This document shows positions 1-9,184 of a stretch of 64,000 nucleotides of DNA, one piece after another. Every line of letters starts with the position of its first letter. Position 1 is the stretch's first letter. The position numbers were made by a program, and so were the translations under genes. A model generated the notes under the pieces. The model worked only from the letters and a program-made list of their open reading frames with translations, ran no database searches and was not told where the DNA came from. This DNA comes from an uncultured Alphaproteobacteria bacterium (GTDB lineage: Bacteria; Pseudomonadota; Alphaproteobacteria; Methylaequorales; Methylaequoraceae), in contig CACEXK010000002.1 of assembly GCA_902563505.1 (NCBI GenBank), forward strand, positions 1-64,000. Direction: 5' to 3'.

Positions 1-197
1 AATTCCAAGAAAAACTTGGTATAAGTTTGAAATTAGATGAGAAAGAGGAAGTTGATACTTTAGGTGGGTTTATTTTTTATCTACTAGGTAGAATCCCAGG
101 AAGGGGGGAGGTAATTAATTATAAAAAAAATTTAGAATTTACAATTATTGATGCGGACACAAGAAAAATCAAAAGAATATTAGTTAATTTAAAATAA
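1..197 (+). CDS. corC: CorC/HlyC-type CBS-domain protein, C-terminal end (partial)
   Basis: Only the 3' end is inside the window and it is too short to appear in the ORF track. The frame beginning at base 3 reads through a TLGGFIFYLLGRIPGRGE segment and ends with the stop TAA at 195-197. That segment is the conserved core of the C-terminal CorC_HlyC domain found after the paired CBS domains of CorC/YbeX proteins, which are linked to magnesium/cobalt efflux or membrane integrity. The stop overlaps the lnt start by one base (TAATG), and ybeX/corC next to lnt is a classic proteobacterial arrangement. The CBS domains lie outside the window, so full-length integrity cannot be judged. Confidence 0.85.
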   Translation, partial: FQEKLGISLKLDEKEEVDTLGGFIFYLLGRIPGRGEVINYKKNLEFTIIDADTRKIKRILVNLK

Positions 198-1732
198 TGA
201 AATCGATACCCTTTCTAATCATAATTATGATTGGTTTTCTCCAAGGAATTTCAATTTCTTTTATTTTGTTTAGTCCCTTATTAATTTTTTCTTATTATTT
301 TTTCATAAAAAAGATAATTGATGAACAATCAACTAAGAAAATATTTTATATCGGTTGGTGTTTTGGGTCTGGTTTTTTTTTAGGCTCAATGCATTGGATT
401 GTTTCGCCATTTCTGATTTATGAAAAACACTTCTTTTTTTCACCTTTTGTAATAATAATTTTCCCTTTTTTGATGGGAATATTTTTTTCAATAAATTCAA
501 TCTTAATTTCAGAGTTTAGAAAAAAATTTGATTTAAAAGATAGAAATTCAATATTTATAAAGTCTTTTTTTATTAGTTTATTCTTTTTTTTTACAGAATT
601 CTTAAGGTCATATATCTTTGGAGGTTTGCCTCTAAATTTGACAGCACATATATGGGCATTCCATAGCGAGTTTATTCAAATTGCAAAATTTTTTGGTGTT
701 TTTGGCCTATCGTTCTTAACAATTAATTGGGTAGTATTGGTTGCACTAAATATTTTGTTAAAAAAAAGAAAAACTGCTTTTTTCATCTTTTTATTTTTCC
801 CTTTTTTTTTATTAGTTGCAGACCAATTTTTGAAGTTTGAGATTGTAAAAGATAAAAATTTAATGGAAATTCCTGTAAGAGTTGTTCAACCAAATATACC
901 TCAAATTGAAAAATGGAATAGATTGTTGTTCCAAGAAAATTTAGAAAAATTGATTGGCTTAACATTAATAAATAATAAACCTGATGAAAAAAAAATTGTT
1001 ATATGGCCTGAAGTAGCTGTAACCTCTTATTTTAATGAGGATCAAGAATTAAACCAATATCTTAGACAAAAAATCCCACCAAATATAATCCTTATAACTG
1101 GTAGTTTGAGACGAGAATTTACAAAAAAAAGTTATAATATATTTAATTCATTTTATATTCTGAAAAAAAACGGTCAAATTGTATATGATAAAAAAAAATT
1201 AGTTCCATTCGGTGAGTTTATTCCATTAAAAAAAATCCTTACATTTGCAAAATTAACTCCTGGTGTTGGAGAATTTAATATAGGTGAAAAACCCAATCAT
1301 ATTGAATTTAAATTTAAGGAGGAAAAAATAATCATAGAACCCTCAATATGTTATGAAGCAATATTTCAAACTTTTGGAACAAATAATTCTAATCTGTTTA
1401 TTAATATTACTAATGATGCTTGGTTTGGAAAAACTACTGGACCCAGACAACATCTAGCCGCACAAATTTTCAGGTCTGTTGAAAAAGGCGTTCCGTTGAT
1501 TAGATCATCCAATTCTGGAATTTCGGTCATAACTGATTTAAATGGAAAAATTATAAAAAGAATTGATTTAAATAAAAAGGGATACATTGAAAAAAATATA
1601 ACTTTTCTAAGCAATGAAACATTCTTTGAAAAAAACCAAAACAAATCAATTCTATTTTTACTATTTTTTTTGATTTTAATTTTTTACTTGATCGACATAG
1701 TTATTTCTTTTAAAAGAAACCAAGTTAACTAA
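197..1732 (+). CDS. lnt: Apolipoprotein N-acyltransferase Lnt
   Basis: Inner-membrane enzyme that adds the third acyl chain to the N-terminal cysteine of lipoproteins, the last step of lipoprotein maturation. The 511 aa protein has several very hydrophobic, Phe/Ile-rich membrane segments in the first ~220 residues, then a nitrilase-type periplasmic domain and a final membrane helix near 485-505. The Glu-Lys-Cys triad is recognisable: Glu272 in IVIWPE, Lys in KKKLVPFGE near 334, and Cys385 in PSICYEA, all close to the E. coli positions. Length is typical. It follows the corC-like gene with a one-base overlap. At least one lipoprotein substrate (the hydrolase at 41.6-42.7 kb) is encoded in the same window. 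Confidence 0.96.
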   Translation: MKSIPFLIIIMIGFLQGISISFILFSPLLIFSYYFFIKKIIDEQSTKKIFYIGWCFGSGFFLGSMHWIVSPFLIYEKHFFFSPFVIIIFPFLMGIFFSINSILISEFRKKFDLKDRNSIFIKSFFISLFFFFTEFLRSYIFGGLPLNLTAHIWAFHSEFIQIAKFFGVFGLSFLTINWVVLVALNILLKKRKTAFFIFLFFPFFLLVADQFLKFEIVKDKNLMEIPVRVVQPNIPQIEKWNRLLFQENLEKLIGLTLINNKPDEKKIVIWPEVAVTSYFNEDQELNQYLRQKIPPNIILITGSLRREFTKKSYNIFNSFYILKKNGQIVYDKKKLVPFGEFIPLKKILTFAKLTPGVGEFNIGEKPNHIEFKFKEEKIIIEPSICYEAIFQTFGTNNSNLFINITNDAWFGKTTGPRQHLAAQIFRSVEKGVPLIRSSNSGISVITDLNGKIIKRIDLNKKGYIEKNITFLSNETFFEKNQNKSILFLLFFLILIFYLIDIVISFKRNQVN

Positions 1733-1761
1733 TTTTTAAATGTTAATTTTTTTCAATTAAT

Positions 1762-2937
1762 ATGACAAAAAAATTTATCTTTACAAGTGAATCTGTCTCT
1801 GAAGGCCATCCTGATAAAGTCTGTGACCAAGTTTCTGATGCTATTTTAGACTTGTATTTAAAAGAAGATAAAAATTCGAGGGTTGCCTGTGAAACTATGG
1901 CTACAACTAATAGAATAGTTTTGGCTGGTGAAGTGAAAATAAAAAAAAATAAAGATTCAATTACCAAAGATCGCATAGAAAAAACAATTCGAGAAAAAAT
2001 AAAAGCCATAGGTTACGAGCAAGAGGGTTTCCATTGGAACAAACTAAAAATAGAAAATCACTTACATGAACAATCTTCAGATATTTCACAAGGTGTTGAT
2101 AAAAAAGAGGGTGATGAAACATTAGGTGCTGGTGATCAAGGAATTATGTTTGGTTATGCATGCGATGAGACACCAAGTTTAATGCCTGCTCCTATAGATT
2201 TTTCACATAAAATTTTAAAAAAATTAGCACTTTACAGGCATAACAATGACTCTTTCTTTGGACCAGATTCTAAAAGCCAAGTTAGTGTTTTATATGAAAA
2301 TGACAAACCAAAATCAATTTCTTCAATTGTGGTTTCAAGTCAACATTCTAATAGTGCAGGTAATCCAGAAATCAGAAAAAAGATTATAGAAATAATTGAA
2401 GATGCATTGCCGACTGAAATTTTGCCCTCAGAAAATAATATTCTTGTAAATCCAACAGGAAGATTTGTGGTTGGTGGTCCAGACGGAGATGCAGGTTTAA
2501 CAGGAAGAAAAATCATTGTTGATACCTATGGGGGTGCAGCTCCCCATGGAGGGGGAGCATTTTCTGGAAAAGATTACACAAAGGTTGATAGATCTGCTGC
2601 ATATATGGCAAGATTTCTTGCAAAAAATATCGTCGGAAGTGAGATTGTTAAAAAATGTTTAATTCAATTGTCATATGCAATTGGTATTGCTGAGCCAATA
2701 TCAATATATTTAAGGGCTGACAAAGAATCAGATGTTGATGAAAAAAGATTAGTAGAAATAATAGAAAATAACTTTGACTTATCTCCTCTCGGTATAAAGA
2801 AATTTCTAAATTTGGATAGACCAATTTATCAAGATACATCCTCTTACGGTCATTTTGGCAGGAAGCCTGATAAAGAAAAAGGGACTTTCTCATGGGAAAC
2901 AATGAATGCGGTTGATTGTTTCAAAAAAAATTATTGA
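1762..2937 (+). CDS. metK: S-adenosylmethionine synthetase
   Basis: Makes S-adenosylmethionine from methionine and ATP in the cytoplasm. The 391 aa protein has the ATP-binding motif GHPDK (residues 15-19), the signature GAGDQG (122-127) and the phosphate-loop signature GGPDGDAGLTGRKI, in family order and spacing. Length is normal. The gene starts 29 bases after lnt, and that short AT-rich gap shows no recognisable SAM riboswitch, although many alphaproteobacterial metK genes carry a SAM-II leader. It overlaps trmB at a TGATG stop-start. Its product feeds the SAM cycle completed by ahcY at 51.7 kb. Confidence 0.98.
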   Translation: MTKKFIFTSESVSEGHPDKVCDQVSDAILDLYLKEDKNSRVACETMATTNRIVLAGEVKIKKNKDSITKDRIEKTIREKIKAIGYEQEGFHWNKLKIENHLHEQSSDISQGVDKKEGDETLGAGDQGIMFGYACDETPSLMPAPIDFSHKILKKLALYRHNNDSFFGPDSKSQVSVLYENDKPKSISSIVVSSQHSNSAGNPEIRKKIIEIIEDALPTEILPSENNILVNPTGRFVVGGPDGDAGLTGRKIIVDTYGGAAPHGGGAFSGKDYTKVDRSAAYMARFLAKNIVGSEIVKKCLIQLSYAIGIAEPISIYLRADKESDVDEKRLVEIIENNFDLSPLGIKKFLNLDRPIYQDTSSYGHFGRKPDKEKGTFSWETMNAVDCFKKNY

Positions 2938-3599
2938 TGCTATCTTTTTATGGGAGAAAAATACCAAGAAAGGCGAAAGGATTCCAGATTGACAATCTTC
3001 GAAGGTCAAATTTTTTTTTTAACGATGGAAAAAAACTAGAATTCTTAAAAAAACAAATATTAAAATTTTCTAATTTGAATTTAGAAATCGGATTTGGTGG
3101 TGGAGAAAATATAATTTTTCAGGCCACATCAAATAAAAAAGAATTTTTCCTTGCATGTGATCCTTTTCTGAAAGGGTCATTAAAATTAAAAAAGAGAATA
3201 GACTCGTTGAAGTTAAAAAACATTCTTCTGACCGATCTTGATTTTCATAAGTTATCAGATTATTTGGAGGGATTGTTTTTTGAGAAAATTTATATTCTTT
3301 TTCCAGATCCATGGCCAAAAAAAAAACACAAAAAAAGAAGGCTCATAAATGATAGATTTATCAACCTAATTGGTAATATTTCCAAAAGAAATACAAAAAT
3401 CGTAATTTCAACAGATAACAAAGATTATTTGAACCAAATTCTCTATTGTTTTCATAAAATGAAAGAATTTAGACTTTGTTGTAATTATTTTAATGAGTTT
3501 TTAATGCAACATATGAAGATTCCCCAAACTTCATATTTTAAAAAAGCCCAAAAATTGAGAAATAAATCTTATTTCGTACTTTTTGAAAAACTTAACTAA
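2937..3599 (+). CDS. trmB: tRNA (guanine-N7-)-methyltransferase
   Basis: Methylates G46 in the variable loop of tRNAs using SAM. The SAM-binding motif LEIGFGGGE and the family motif DPWPKKKHKKRR are clear, as is the C-terminal TSYFKKAQKLR block. The ORF track begins at 2916, inside metK. I prefer the ATG at 2937, residue 8 of that ORF, because it overlaps the metK stop as TGATG, which suits translational coupling and gives 220 aa, a usual TrmB length. In related alphaproteobacteria trmB is commonly followed by rimP and nusA. Here nusA follows after 94 bases and rimP is missing. Confidence 0.93.
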   Translation: MLSFYGRKIPRKAKGFQIDNLRRSNFFFNDGKKLEFLKKQILKFSNLNLEIGFGGGENIIFQATSNKKEFFLACDPFLKGSLKLKKRIDSLKLKNILLTDLDFHKLSDYLEGLFFEKIYILFPDPWPKKKHKKRRLINDRFINLIGNISKRNTKIVISTDNKDYLNQILYCFHKMKEFRLCCNYFNEFLMQHMKIPQTSYFKKAQKLRNKSYFVLFEKLN

Positions 3600-3693
3600 T
3601 ACAGAAAAATTTTATTAAATTATTTAAGTTTCTTAAAAGTATTGGTATGAATGAATCATAATTTTTTAATATTTTGAGAAAGTGAAATAAAAA

Positions 3694-5229
3694 TTGGAAA
3701 ATAATGAAGTCTTAGAAGGCCAAAACTTTGATATTCTTGATGTTGCTAAAAATATTGCAAAAGAGAAAGGTATCACACCTGATGAGGTAATTGAGGCAAT
3801 GGAGATGGCTATCGCCAAAGCTGGAAGAACAAAATATGGGCACGAATTGGATATCAGAGCAAGTGTTGATAGGAAAACCGGATACATAGGATTGTTTAGA
3901 TATCAAGAGGTTGTTAAAGACTTGGAGGAACTGCCTCTCGAAGAAAGAACAAATAAAATTAATTTAGATAAATTACCTAAGGATAATTCATCCCTTAAAA
4001 TTGGAGATTTTTTAGTTGATGAACTGCCTCCACTAAATTTTGGAAGAATAGCTGTCCAAACTGCAAAACAGGTAATTCATCAAAAAGTAAAAGAAGCGGA
4101 AAAAGTAGTCCAATTTAATGAATTTAAAGATAAAGTAGGTGAAATTGTTAATGGAATTGTTAAAAGAGTAGAATACGGCAACTTGATTGTTGATTTGGGA
4201 AAGGGCGAGGCAATTTTAAGAAGAGAAGAATTATTAAATCGAGAGATCTTCAGAAGATCAGATAGAATCAGAGCCTACATTTCAGATGTAAAATTTGATT
4301 TAAAAGGCCCTCAAATCTTTTTATCGAGGGCTCACAATAGTTTTTTAGTAAAACTCTTTCAACAAGAAGTTCCAGAGATTTATGATGGAGTCATTGAGGT
4401 AAAATCAGTTGCTCGTGACCCAGGAAGTAGGGCTAAAATTGCTGTTTATACGAAAGAAAAAAGCATAGATCCTGTTGGTGCCTGCGTTGGTATGAGAGGA
4501 AGTAGAGTACAAGCAGTTGTGAATGAACTTCAAGGTGAAAAAATTGATATTGTTTTGTGGTCAGAGGATATAGCAACTTTTGTTGTGAATGCCCTTGGCC
4601 CAGCCGAAGTGGATAAGGTGATAATTGAGGAAGACTTAAAAAAAATAGATGTTATTGTTCCGGATGATCAGTTAAGTCTTGCAATTGGTCGCAAAGGACA
4701 AAATGTCAGACTAGCTAGTGCCCTGTCTGGATGGAGTATCGATATTTTGACAACATCTCAAGAATCAGACAGAAGAAATGAAGAATTTAAAAGTTTGTCT
4801 CAAAAATTTATTTCAAATCTTGATGTCGATGAAGTAATTGCTCACCTTCTAGTAACAGAGGGTTTTTCATCTATAAAAGAAATAGCTATGGTATCTCAAG
4901 ATGAACTGTCTTCTATTGAAGGTTTTGATGATAACCTTTCAAGTGAATTAATAAATCGAGCTAAGGTTTGTCTAGAAAAAATAAAAAATGAAAATTTAGC
5001 ATTGCTTAAAAAAGATGGTGTTGATGAGTATCTTTTAAATCAGAAAGATTTGACAACAGAACAACTTTTAAAATTAAAAGAAAATAATATTAAAAATAGA
5101 GATCAATTAGCAGATTTGTCTAGTTATGAGTTGTTAGAAATTATAACAGATATTGAAAGTAAGAAAGCTGAAGAAATTATTATTGAATCAAGAAAACATT
5201 GGTTTGAGGATAAAGATGGAAGAAAATAA
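3694..5229 (+). CDS. nusA: Transcription termination/antitermination protein NusA
   Basis: Binds RNA polymerase and nascent RNA and acts in pausing, termination and antitermination. The 511 aa protein shows an N-terminal RNAP-binding domain (KEKGITPDEVIEAME), an S1 domain near 140-200 (GEIVNGIVKRVEYGNLIVDLG), KH domains including IGRKGQNVRLASALSGW near 330, and C-terminal acidic helix-hairpin repeats of the proteobacterial type. The start is a TTG: the in-frame TAA at 3688-3690 rules out anything upstream, and the next ATG falls inside the conserved N-terminal domain. It heads the infB operon and overlaps infB by 14 bases. The expected upstream partner rimP is absent. Confidence 0.96.
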   Translation: MENNEVLEGQNFDILDVAKNIAKEKGITPDEVIEAMEMAIAKAGRTKYGHELDIRASVDRKTGYIGLFRYQEVVKDLEELPLEERTNKINLDKLPKDNSSLKIGDFLVDELPPLNFGRIAVQTAKQVIHQKVKEAEKVVQFNEFKDKVGEIVNGIVKRVEYGNLIVDLGKGEAILRREELLNREIFRRSDRIRAYISDVKFDLKGPQIFLSRAHNSFLVKLFQQEVPEIYDGVIEVKSVARDPGSRAKIAVYTKEKSIDPVGACVGMRGSRVQAVVNELQGEKIDIVLWSEDIATFVVNALGPAEVDKVIIEEDLKKIDVIVPDDQLSLAIGRKGQNVRLASALSGWSIDILTTSQESDRRNEEFKSLSQKFISNLDVDEVIAHLLVTEGFSSIKEIAMVSQDELSSIEGFDDNLSSELINRAKVCLEKIKNENLALLKKDGVDEYLLNQKDLTTEQLLKLKENNIKNRDQLADLSSYELLEIITDIESKKAEEIIIESRKHWFEDKDGRK

Positions 5230-7579
5230 AGATAAAAAAATTAGTAATCCTGGCAAGCTTCAATTAAAAAAAACATTTAATGCTGGGCAAATAAAGCAAA
5301 GTTTTTCTCATGGAAGAAGTAAGTCTGTCTCTGTCGAGATTAAAAAGAAAAGATCTTTAAGCGGTATTAAGCAAGTTGAAACTGATGGAATTTCATCAGA
5401 ATCAGATCAAATTGATGAGACAAAAGTTGAAGTTCCATTATCTACTCCACAAGAGATTAATGGAAATGATATTCCTTCAGATGAAAAAAACAAAATTGAC
5501 AATAGTGATGATCAGATCAAAAACAACAAGCCAGATAAAAAACAAACAAAAAAATTACCGTTTAAACCAATTGGTGAAAACAATTCAAATGTTGAGGAGC
5601 AATCTCAAGAAAATGATATCAAAAAGCAAGCGCCAAAGTTTCCAAAAACCCCAAAAAGTTTTGAGAATAGGAGGCAAGGTAAGTTAACTATTTCTGAGGC
5701 TTTAAGTGATGATAATGAGAAAGTAAGATCTCTGGCTGCTGTAAAAAGAGCTAGAGAAAAAGCAAAGTTAAGAAATTTAAACAAAATAGAAAACAAAGAA
5801 TCTCTTGAAAATAAAGAAAAAAGAAAAAAAGAAATTATTATTCCTGATTTTATTGAAGTCAATGAATTAGCATCAAGGATGGCAGAAAAATCTTCTACAT
5901 TGATTAAAGCTCTAATGAAGCTTGGTGTAATGGCAACTATTAATCAATCAATTGACGGTGATACAGCCGAACTTCTGGTAATTGAATTTGGACATACTTC
6001 AAAACGAGTTAGTGACTCAGATGTTGAATTGGGTTTAGATGGAGCAAAAGATTTAGATAAAGATCTTGAGCAAAGGCCACCTGTTGTTACAGTGATGGGA
6101 CATGTAGATCATGGAAAAACTTCTTTGCTAGATTCAATTAGAGAAAAAAAAGTTGCATCCGGCGAAGCTGGAGGCATCACCCAGCATATAGGGTCTTACA
6201 TCGTTGAAACTAAAAGCAAAAAAAAAATTACTTTTATTGATACCCCTGGTCATGCTGCTTTCAGTCAAATGAGAGCGAGAGGTTCAAATATAACTGATAT
6301 TATAATACTTGTAGTTGCAGCTGATGATGGAGTGAATGAACAAACAATTGAAGCAATAAGTCACGCAAAAGCATCGGGTTGTCCGATTATTGTTGCTGTC
6401 AATAAAATTGATCTTCCTGCTTCAAATCCCCAAAAAATTGAGAATGATCTCATGAAATATGAGATAATTAGCGAAAAAATGGGTGGAGAAAATGTTTTTG
6501 TTAATGTTTCTGCTAAAACAAAAGAAGGACTTGACGAACTCATTGAGTCAATTGTTTTACAGTCAGAGATCCTTGAATTAAAGGCTAATCCAAACAGAAA
6601 AGCAGAAGGGACAGTTATTGAATCTAAAGTTGAAAAAGGAAAAGGTACAGTTGCTTCAATATTAATCCAAAATGGTACTCTAAAAGTTGGCGACATAGTA
6701 GTGGTTGGCAAAGAATGGGGTAAAGTAAGAGCATTGTATGATGATGAAGGAAAAAAACGAGAAATAGCTTTACCAAGTCATCCAGTTGAACTTATTGGTT
6801 TGTCTGGAGCACCAGAATCTGCTGATAGTTTGGTTGTTGTAGATAACGAATCAAGAGCTCGAGAGGTTACACAATACAGATCGAGAAGAAAAAGAATAGA
6901 GGAAAATTCTTCTGTAAAAAGAATTTCCTTAGATCAAATGATTAAAAATGCTGGTGAAGATGAAAAGAATATATTTCAGATTATTATAAAGGCAGATGTT
7001 CACGGATCAAAGGAAGCAATAGAGCAAAGTTTGAAAGAAATGACCTCCGAAAAAATTGAAATAAAAATCCTTCACAGTGGGGTTGGTGAGATCAATGAAT
7101 CTGATGTTACACTTGCTATTGCATCAAACGCAATAATTTTTGGTTTCAATGTAAAAGCAAATACTCAAGCCAAAAATTTATCTAAACAAGAAAAGGTAAC
7201 TATAAAATATTTTTCAATAATTTATGAAGTTATTGATGAAGCAAAAAAAATAATCGAGGGATTATTTGAAAATGAAGTCAGTGAAACTCTAATTGGAAAT
7301 GCACTGATAAAAAAAGTTTTTGAAATATCAGATTCAAATAAAGTTGCTGGATGTTTGGTCGAAAAAGGTAAGGTTACATCAAATGCCTTTGCAAAAATAA
7401 TCAGAGAGGAAAAAGTAGTTGCAGAAGCTGAAATACAATCATTAAAAAGAGAGAAAAATCAGGTAAAGGAAGTTTTGTCGGGTCTTGAGTGTGGAATAAA
7501 CTTTTCAAAATTTAATGATATTAAAGAAAATGATAAAATTGAATTTTATATTAGAGAGAGTAATGAGAAGAAAAAATGA
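5216..7579 (+). CDS. infB: Translation initiation factor IF-2
   Basis: GTPase that places fMet-tRNA on the 30S subunit and promotes subunit joining. The ORF track starts at 5153, but the ATG at 5216 (MEENKDKK) overlaps the nusA end by only 14 bases and gives 787 aa. The first ~190 residues are a charged, low-complexity Lys/Glu/Asn-rich region. An IF2-N domain follows, then the GTPase domain with GHVDHGKT at 295-302, DTPGHAAF and NKIDLP, and then domains II-IV (KADVHGS). It sits between nusA and rbfA. ylxR, which often separates nusA from infB, is missing. Confidence 0.97.
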   Translation: MEENKDKKISNPGKLQLKKTFNAGQIKQSFSHGRSKSVSVEIKKKRSLSGIKQVETDGISSESDQIDETKVEVPLSTPQEINGNDIPSDEKNKIDNSDDQIKNNKPDKKQTKKLPFKPIGENNSNVEEQSQENDIKKQAPKFPKTPKSFENRRQGKLTISEALSDDNEKVRSLAAVKRAREKAKLRNLNKIENKESLENKEKRKKEIIIPDFIEVNELASRMAEKSSTLIKALMKLGVMATINQSIDGDTAELLVIEFGHTSKRVSDSDVELGLDGAKDLDKDLEQRPPVVTVMGHVDHGKTSLLDSIREKKVASGEAGGITQHIGSYIVETKSKKKITFIDTPGHAAFSQMRARGSNITDIIILVVAADDGVNEQTIEAISHAKASGCPIIVAVNKIDLPASNPQKIENDLMKYEIISEKMGGENVFVNVSAKTKEGLDELIESIVLQSEILELKANPNRKAEGTVIESKVEKGKGTVASILIQNGTLKVGDIVVVGKEWGKVRALYDDEGKKREIALPSHPVELIGLSGAPESADSLVVVDNESRAREVTQYRSRRKRIEENSSVKRISLDQMIKNAGEDEKNIFQIIIKADVHGSKEAIEQSLKEMTSEKIEIKILHSGVGEINESDVTLAIASNAIIFGFNVKANTQAKNLSKQEKVTIKYFSIIYEVIDEAKKIIEGLFENEVSETLIGNALIKKVFEISDSNKVAGCLVEKGKVTSNAFAKIIREEKVVAEAEIQSLKREKNQVKEVLSGLECGINFSKFNDIKENDKIEFYIRESNEKKK

Positions 7580-7937
7580 TTTGCAACTTTATAAAACTTT
7601 TTCAAAAAAACCAAGGTCACTGAAGATTGCAGAATTAATAAAGAGAACATTAGCTGAAATATTTGTTTCACAGAATTTCACTGATGATAAAGGTAAAAAT
7701 TTTATTATATTTATTGAGAATGTTGATCTTTCAAAGGATGCTAAAATTGCAACAGTCTTTCTTAATAGTTTTTCTTATAAAGATAATGGTGATCAACAAT
7801 CAATAATTGAGGCTGTGGAAAAAAATTTAATGAGAGTTAAAAGGGAATTTTCTAATAAAATGGAATTAAGATATACTCCAAAACTAAGATTTAGGATGGA
7901 TTTTAAAAATGATAAAAGATCAAAACTGAAAAAATAA
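7563..7937 (+). CDS. rbfA: Ribosome-binding factor A
   Basis: Small KH-fold protein that helps late 30S maturation around the 5' end of 16S rRNA. The ORF track begins at 7515, but the ATG at 7563 (MRRKNDLQ) overlaps infB by 17 bases and gives 124 aa, the normal family length. The family pattern is visible: a basic N-terminus followed by RSLKIAELIKRTLAEIF, and a central strand-rich VDLSKDAKIATVFLNSF, corresponding to VxxSpDLxxAkVyvs in relatives. The C-terminus LRYTPKLRFRMD corresponds to LkyiPeLrFrxD. Position between infB and truB supports the call. Confidence 0.93.
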   Translation: MRRKNDLQLYKTFSKKPRSLKIAELIKRTLAEIFVSQNFTDDKGKNFIIFIENVDLSKDAKIATVFLNSFSYKDNGDQQSIIEAVEKNLMRVKREFSNKMELRYTPKLRFRMDFKNDKRSKLKK

Positions 7938-7969
7938 TTGATGATTTAAATGGTTGAAGGTTAAAGCTA

Positions 7970-8875
7970 ATGAAAAAAAATTTTATGGGATGGATTTTCT
8001 TGGATAAACCAATTGGGATGTCCTCAAATTTAGCATTACAAAAAGTTAGAAAAATTTTTGAAAACTGTAAGGCTGGTTACATAGGCACACTTGATCCTCT
8101 GGCCTCAGGTTTTTTACCAATAGCTTTAGGTAAAGCAACCAAAACAATTAAATATTTAGAGAATTTTACTAAAGAATATATTTTTACAATTAAATGGGGG
8201 TTAAAAACCACAACTGGTGATTTAGAAGGAGATACTCTATCAATAAATAATAAATATCCAAGTCAATCATTGATCAATGATAAAATTAAATTTTTCTCTG
8301 GCCTAACTTTTCAGAAACCTCATCGTTTTTCCTCAAAAAAAATCAATGGGGTTAGGGCTTATGAATTGGCCAGAAAAAAAAAAAATTTTACACTAAAAAA
8401 AAATAAAATAAATATTTATAAATTTACTTTGTTAAAACAATTATCAAAAGATAAAACCCTTTTTTATGTTAAATGTAGCCCAGGCACATACATTAGAAGT
8501 CTCGCTGAAGACATGGCTGAAATTATGGGAACTTACGGGACATTAATTTCGTTAAGAAGAACGGGATTTGGCGATTTAAATAAAAAACTTATTTCACTAG
8601 ATTATTTGTCAAGTTTAGTGCATAGTGATGAGCGCATAAAAGTTGTTAAACCAATTAACTTGGTTTTTAATAATGTTAACGAAATAGTTTTGGATAAAGC
8701 GGAGTTTGATCATATATTAAATGGTAGATCAATAAAGACGAGAAAAGATTTCATGTTGGGGAAACATAAAAAAAATAAAGATCTTATAATCGCAAAATTC
8801 GAGGACAAAATTGTTGCAATAGGTTCATACATAAATGAGAATTTTTACCCAAAGAAATTATTAAGAAATTTGTAA
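7970..8875 (+). CDS. truB: tRNA pseudouridine-55 synthase
   Basis: Converts U55 in the T-arm of all elongator tRNAs to pseudouridine. The 301 aa protein opens with GWIFLDKPIGMSS and carries the catalytic motif GYIGTLDPLASGFLPIALGKATK, whose aspartate is the nucleophile. Further family blocks are KWGLKTTTGDLEGD, SSKKINGVRAYELAR and CSPGTYIRSLAEDM. It lies 32 bases after rbfA and 24 before rpsO, the standard order. Many Lys residues are coded in A-runs, in line with local base composition. Confidence 0.97.
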   Translation: MKKNFMGWIFLDKPIGMSSNLALQKVRKIFENCKAGYIGTLDPLASGFLPIALGKATKTIKYLENFTKEYIFTIKWGLKTTTGDLEGDTLSINNKYPSQSLINDKIKFFSGLTFQKPHRFSSKKINGVRAYELARKKKNFTLKKNKINIYKFTLLKQLSKDKTLFYVKCSPGTYIRSLAEDMAEIMGTYGTLISLRRTGFGDLNKKLISLDYLSSLVHSDERIKVVKPINLVFNNVNEIVLDKAEFDHILNGRSIKTRKDFMLGKHKKNKDLIIAKFEDKIVAIGSYINENFYPKKLLRNL

Positions 8876-8899
8876 TCAAAAGAAGTTGAAAGGAAGAAA

Positions 8900-9163
8900 A
8901 TGGTTGAAAAAAAAGAAAATGTAAAGACTGAGGAAAAACATTCAAATAAGGAAAATTCTGGAAGCAGTGAGTTCCAAGTTACAGTTTTTACAAAAAGAAT
9001 TAAAACATTAACGGAACATCTTAAATTAAATAAAAAAGATCACAATACAAGAAGGGGATTAATGCGACTAGTCGGCAAAAGAAAAAAGCTATTAAGCTAT
9101 TTAAAAGAAAAAAGCACAGATAGGTATGATTCAATAATTAAATCTCTTGGGTTAAGAAGATAA
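8900..9163 (+). CDS. rpsO: 30S ribosomal protein S15
   Basis: Primary 16S rRNA-binding protein of the 30S platform. The 87 aa sequence keeps the diagnostic core [45 protein letters not shown], matching the family EvQvaxlTeRInxLTeHfkxHkKDhhSRRGLlxlvgkRrkLLdYLk. The N-terminal ~20 residues are unusually Lys/Glu/Asn rich and diverge from the usual IIxxyaxxxxDTGS start, with SGSSEFQV replacing DTGSPEVQV. It sits between truB and pnp. In other proteobacteria rpsO-pnp mRNA is autoregulated, but I see no specific operator here. Confidence 0.96.
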   Translation: MVEKKENVKTEEKHSNKENSGSSEFQVTVFTKRIKTLTEHLKLNKKDHNTRRGLMRLVGKRKKLLSYLKEKSTDRYDSIIKSLGLRR

Positions 9164-9184
9164 GTTTTAGCAAAGGAGATAAAT

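Noticed and set aside
1733-1761. SAM riboswitch before metK
   Set aside because: The lnt-metK gap is only 29 AT-rich bases, too short and without the conserved SAM-II or SAM-I elements.
5376-5687. 103 aa ORF inside infB
   Set aside because: It lies in another frame of the low-complexity Lys/Glu-rich N-terminus of IF-2 and is a composition artefact.
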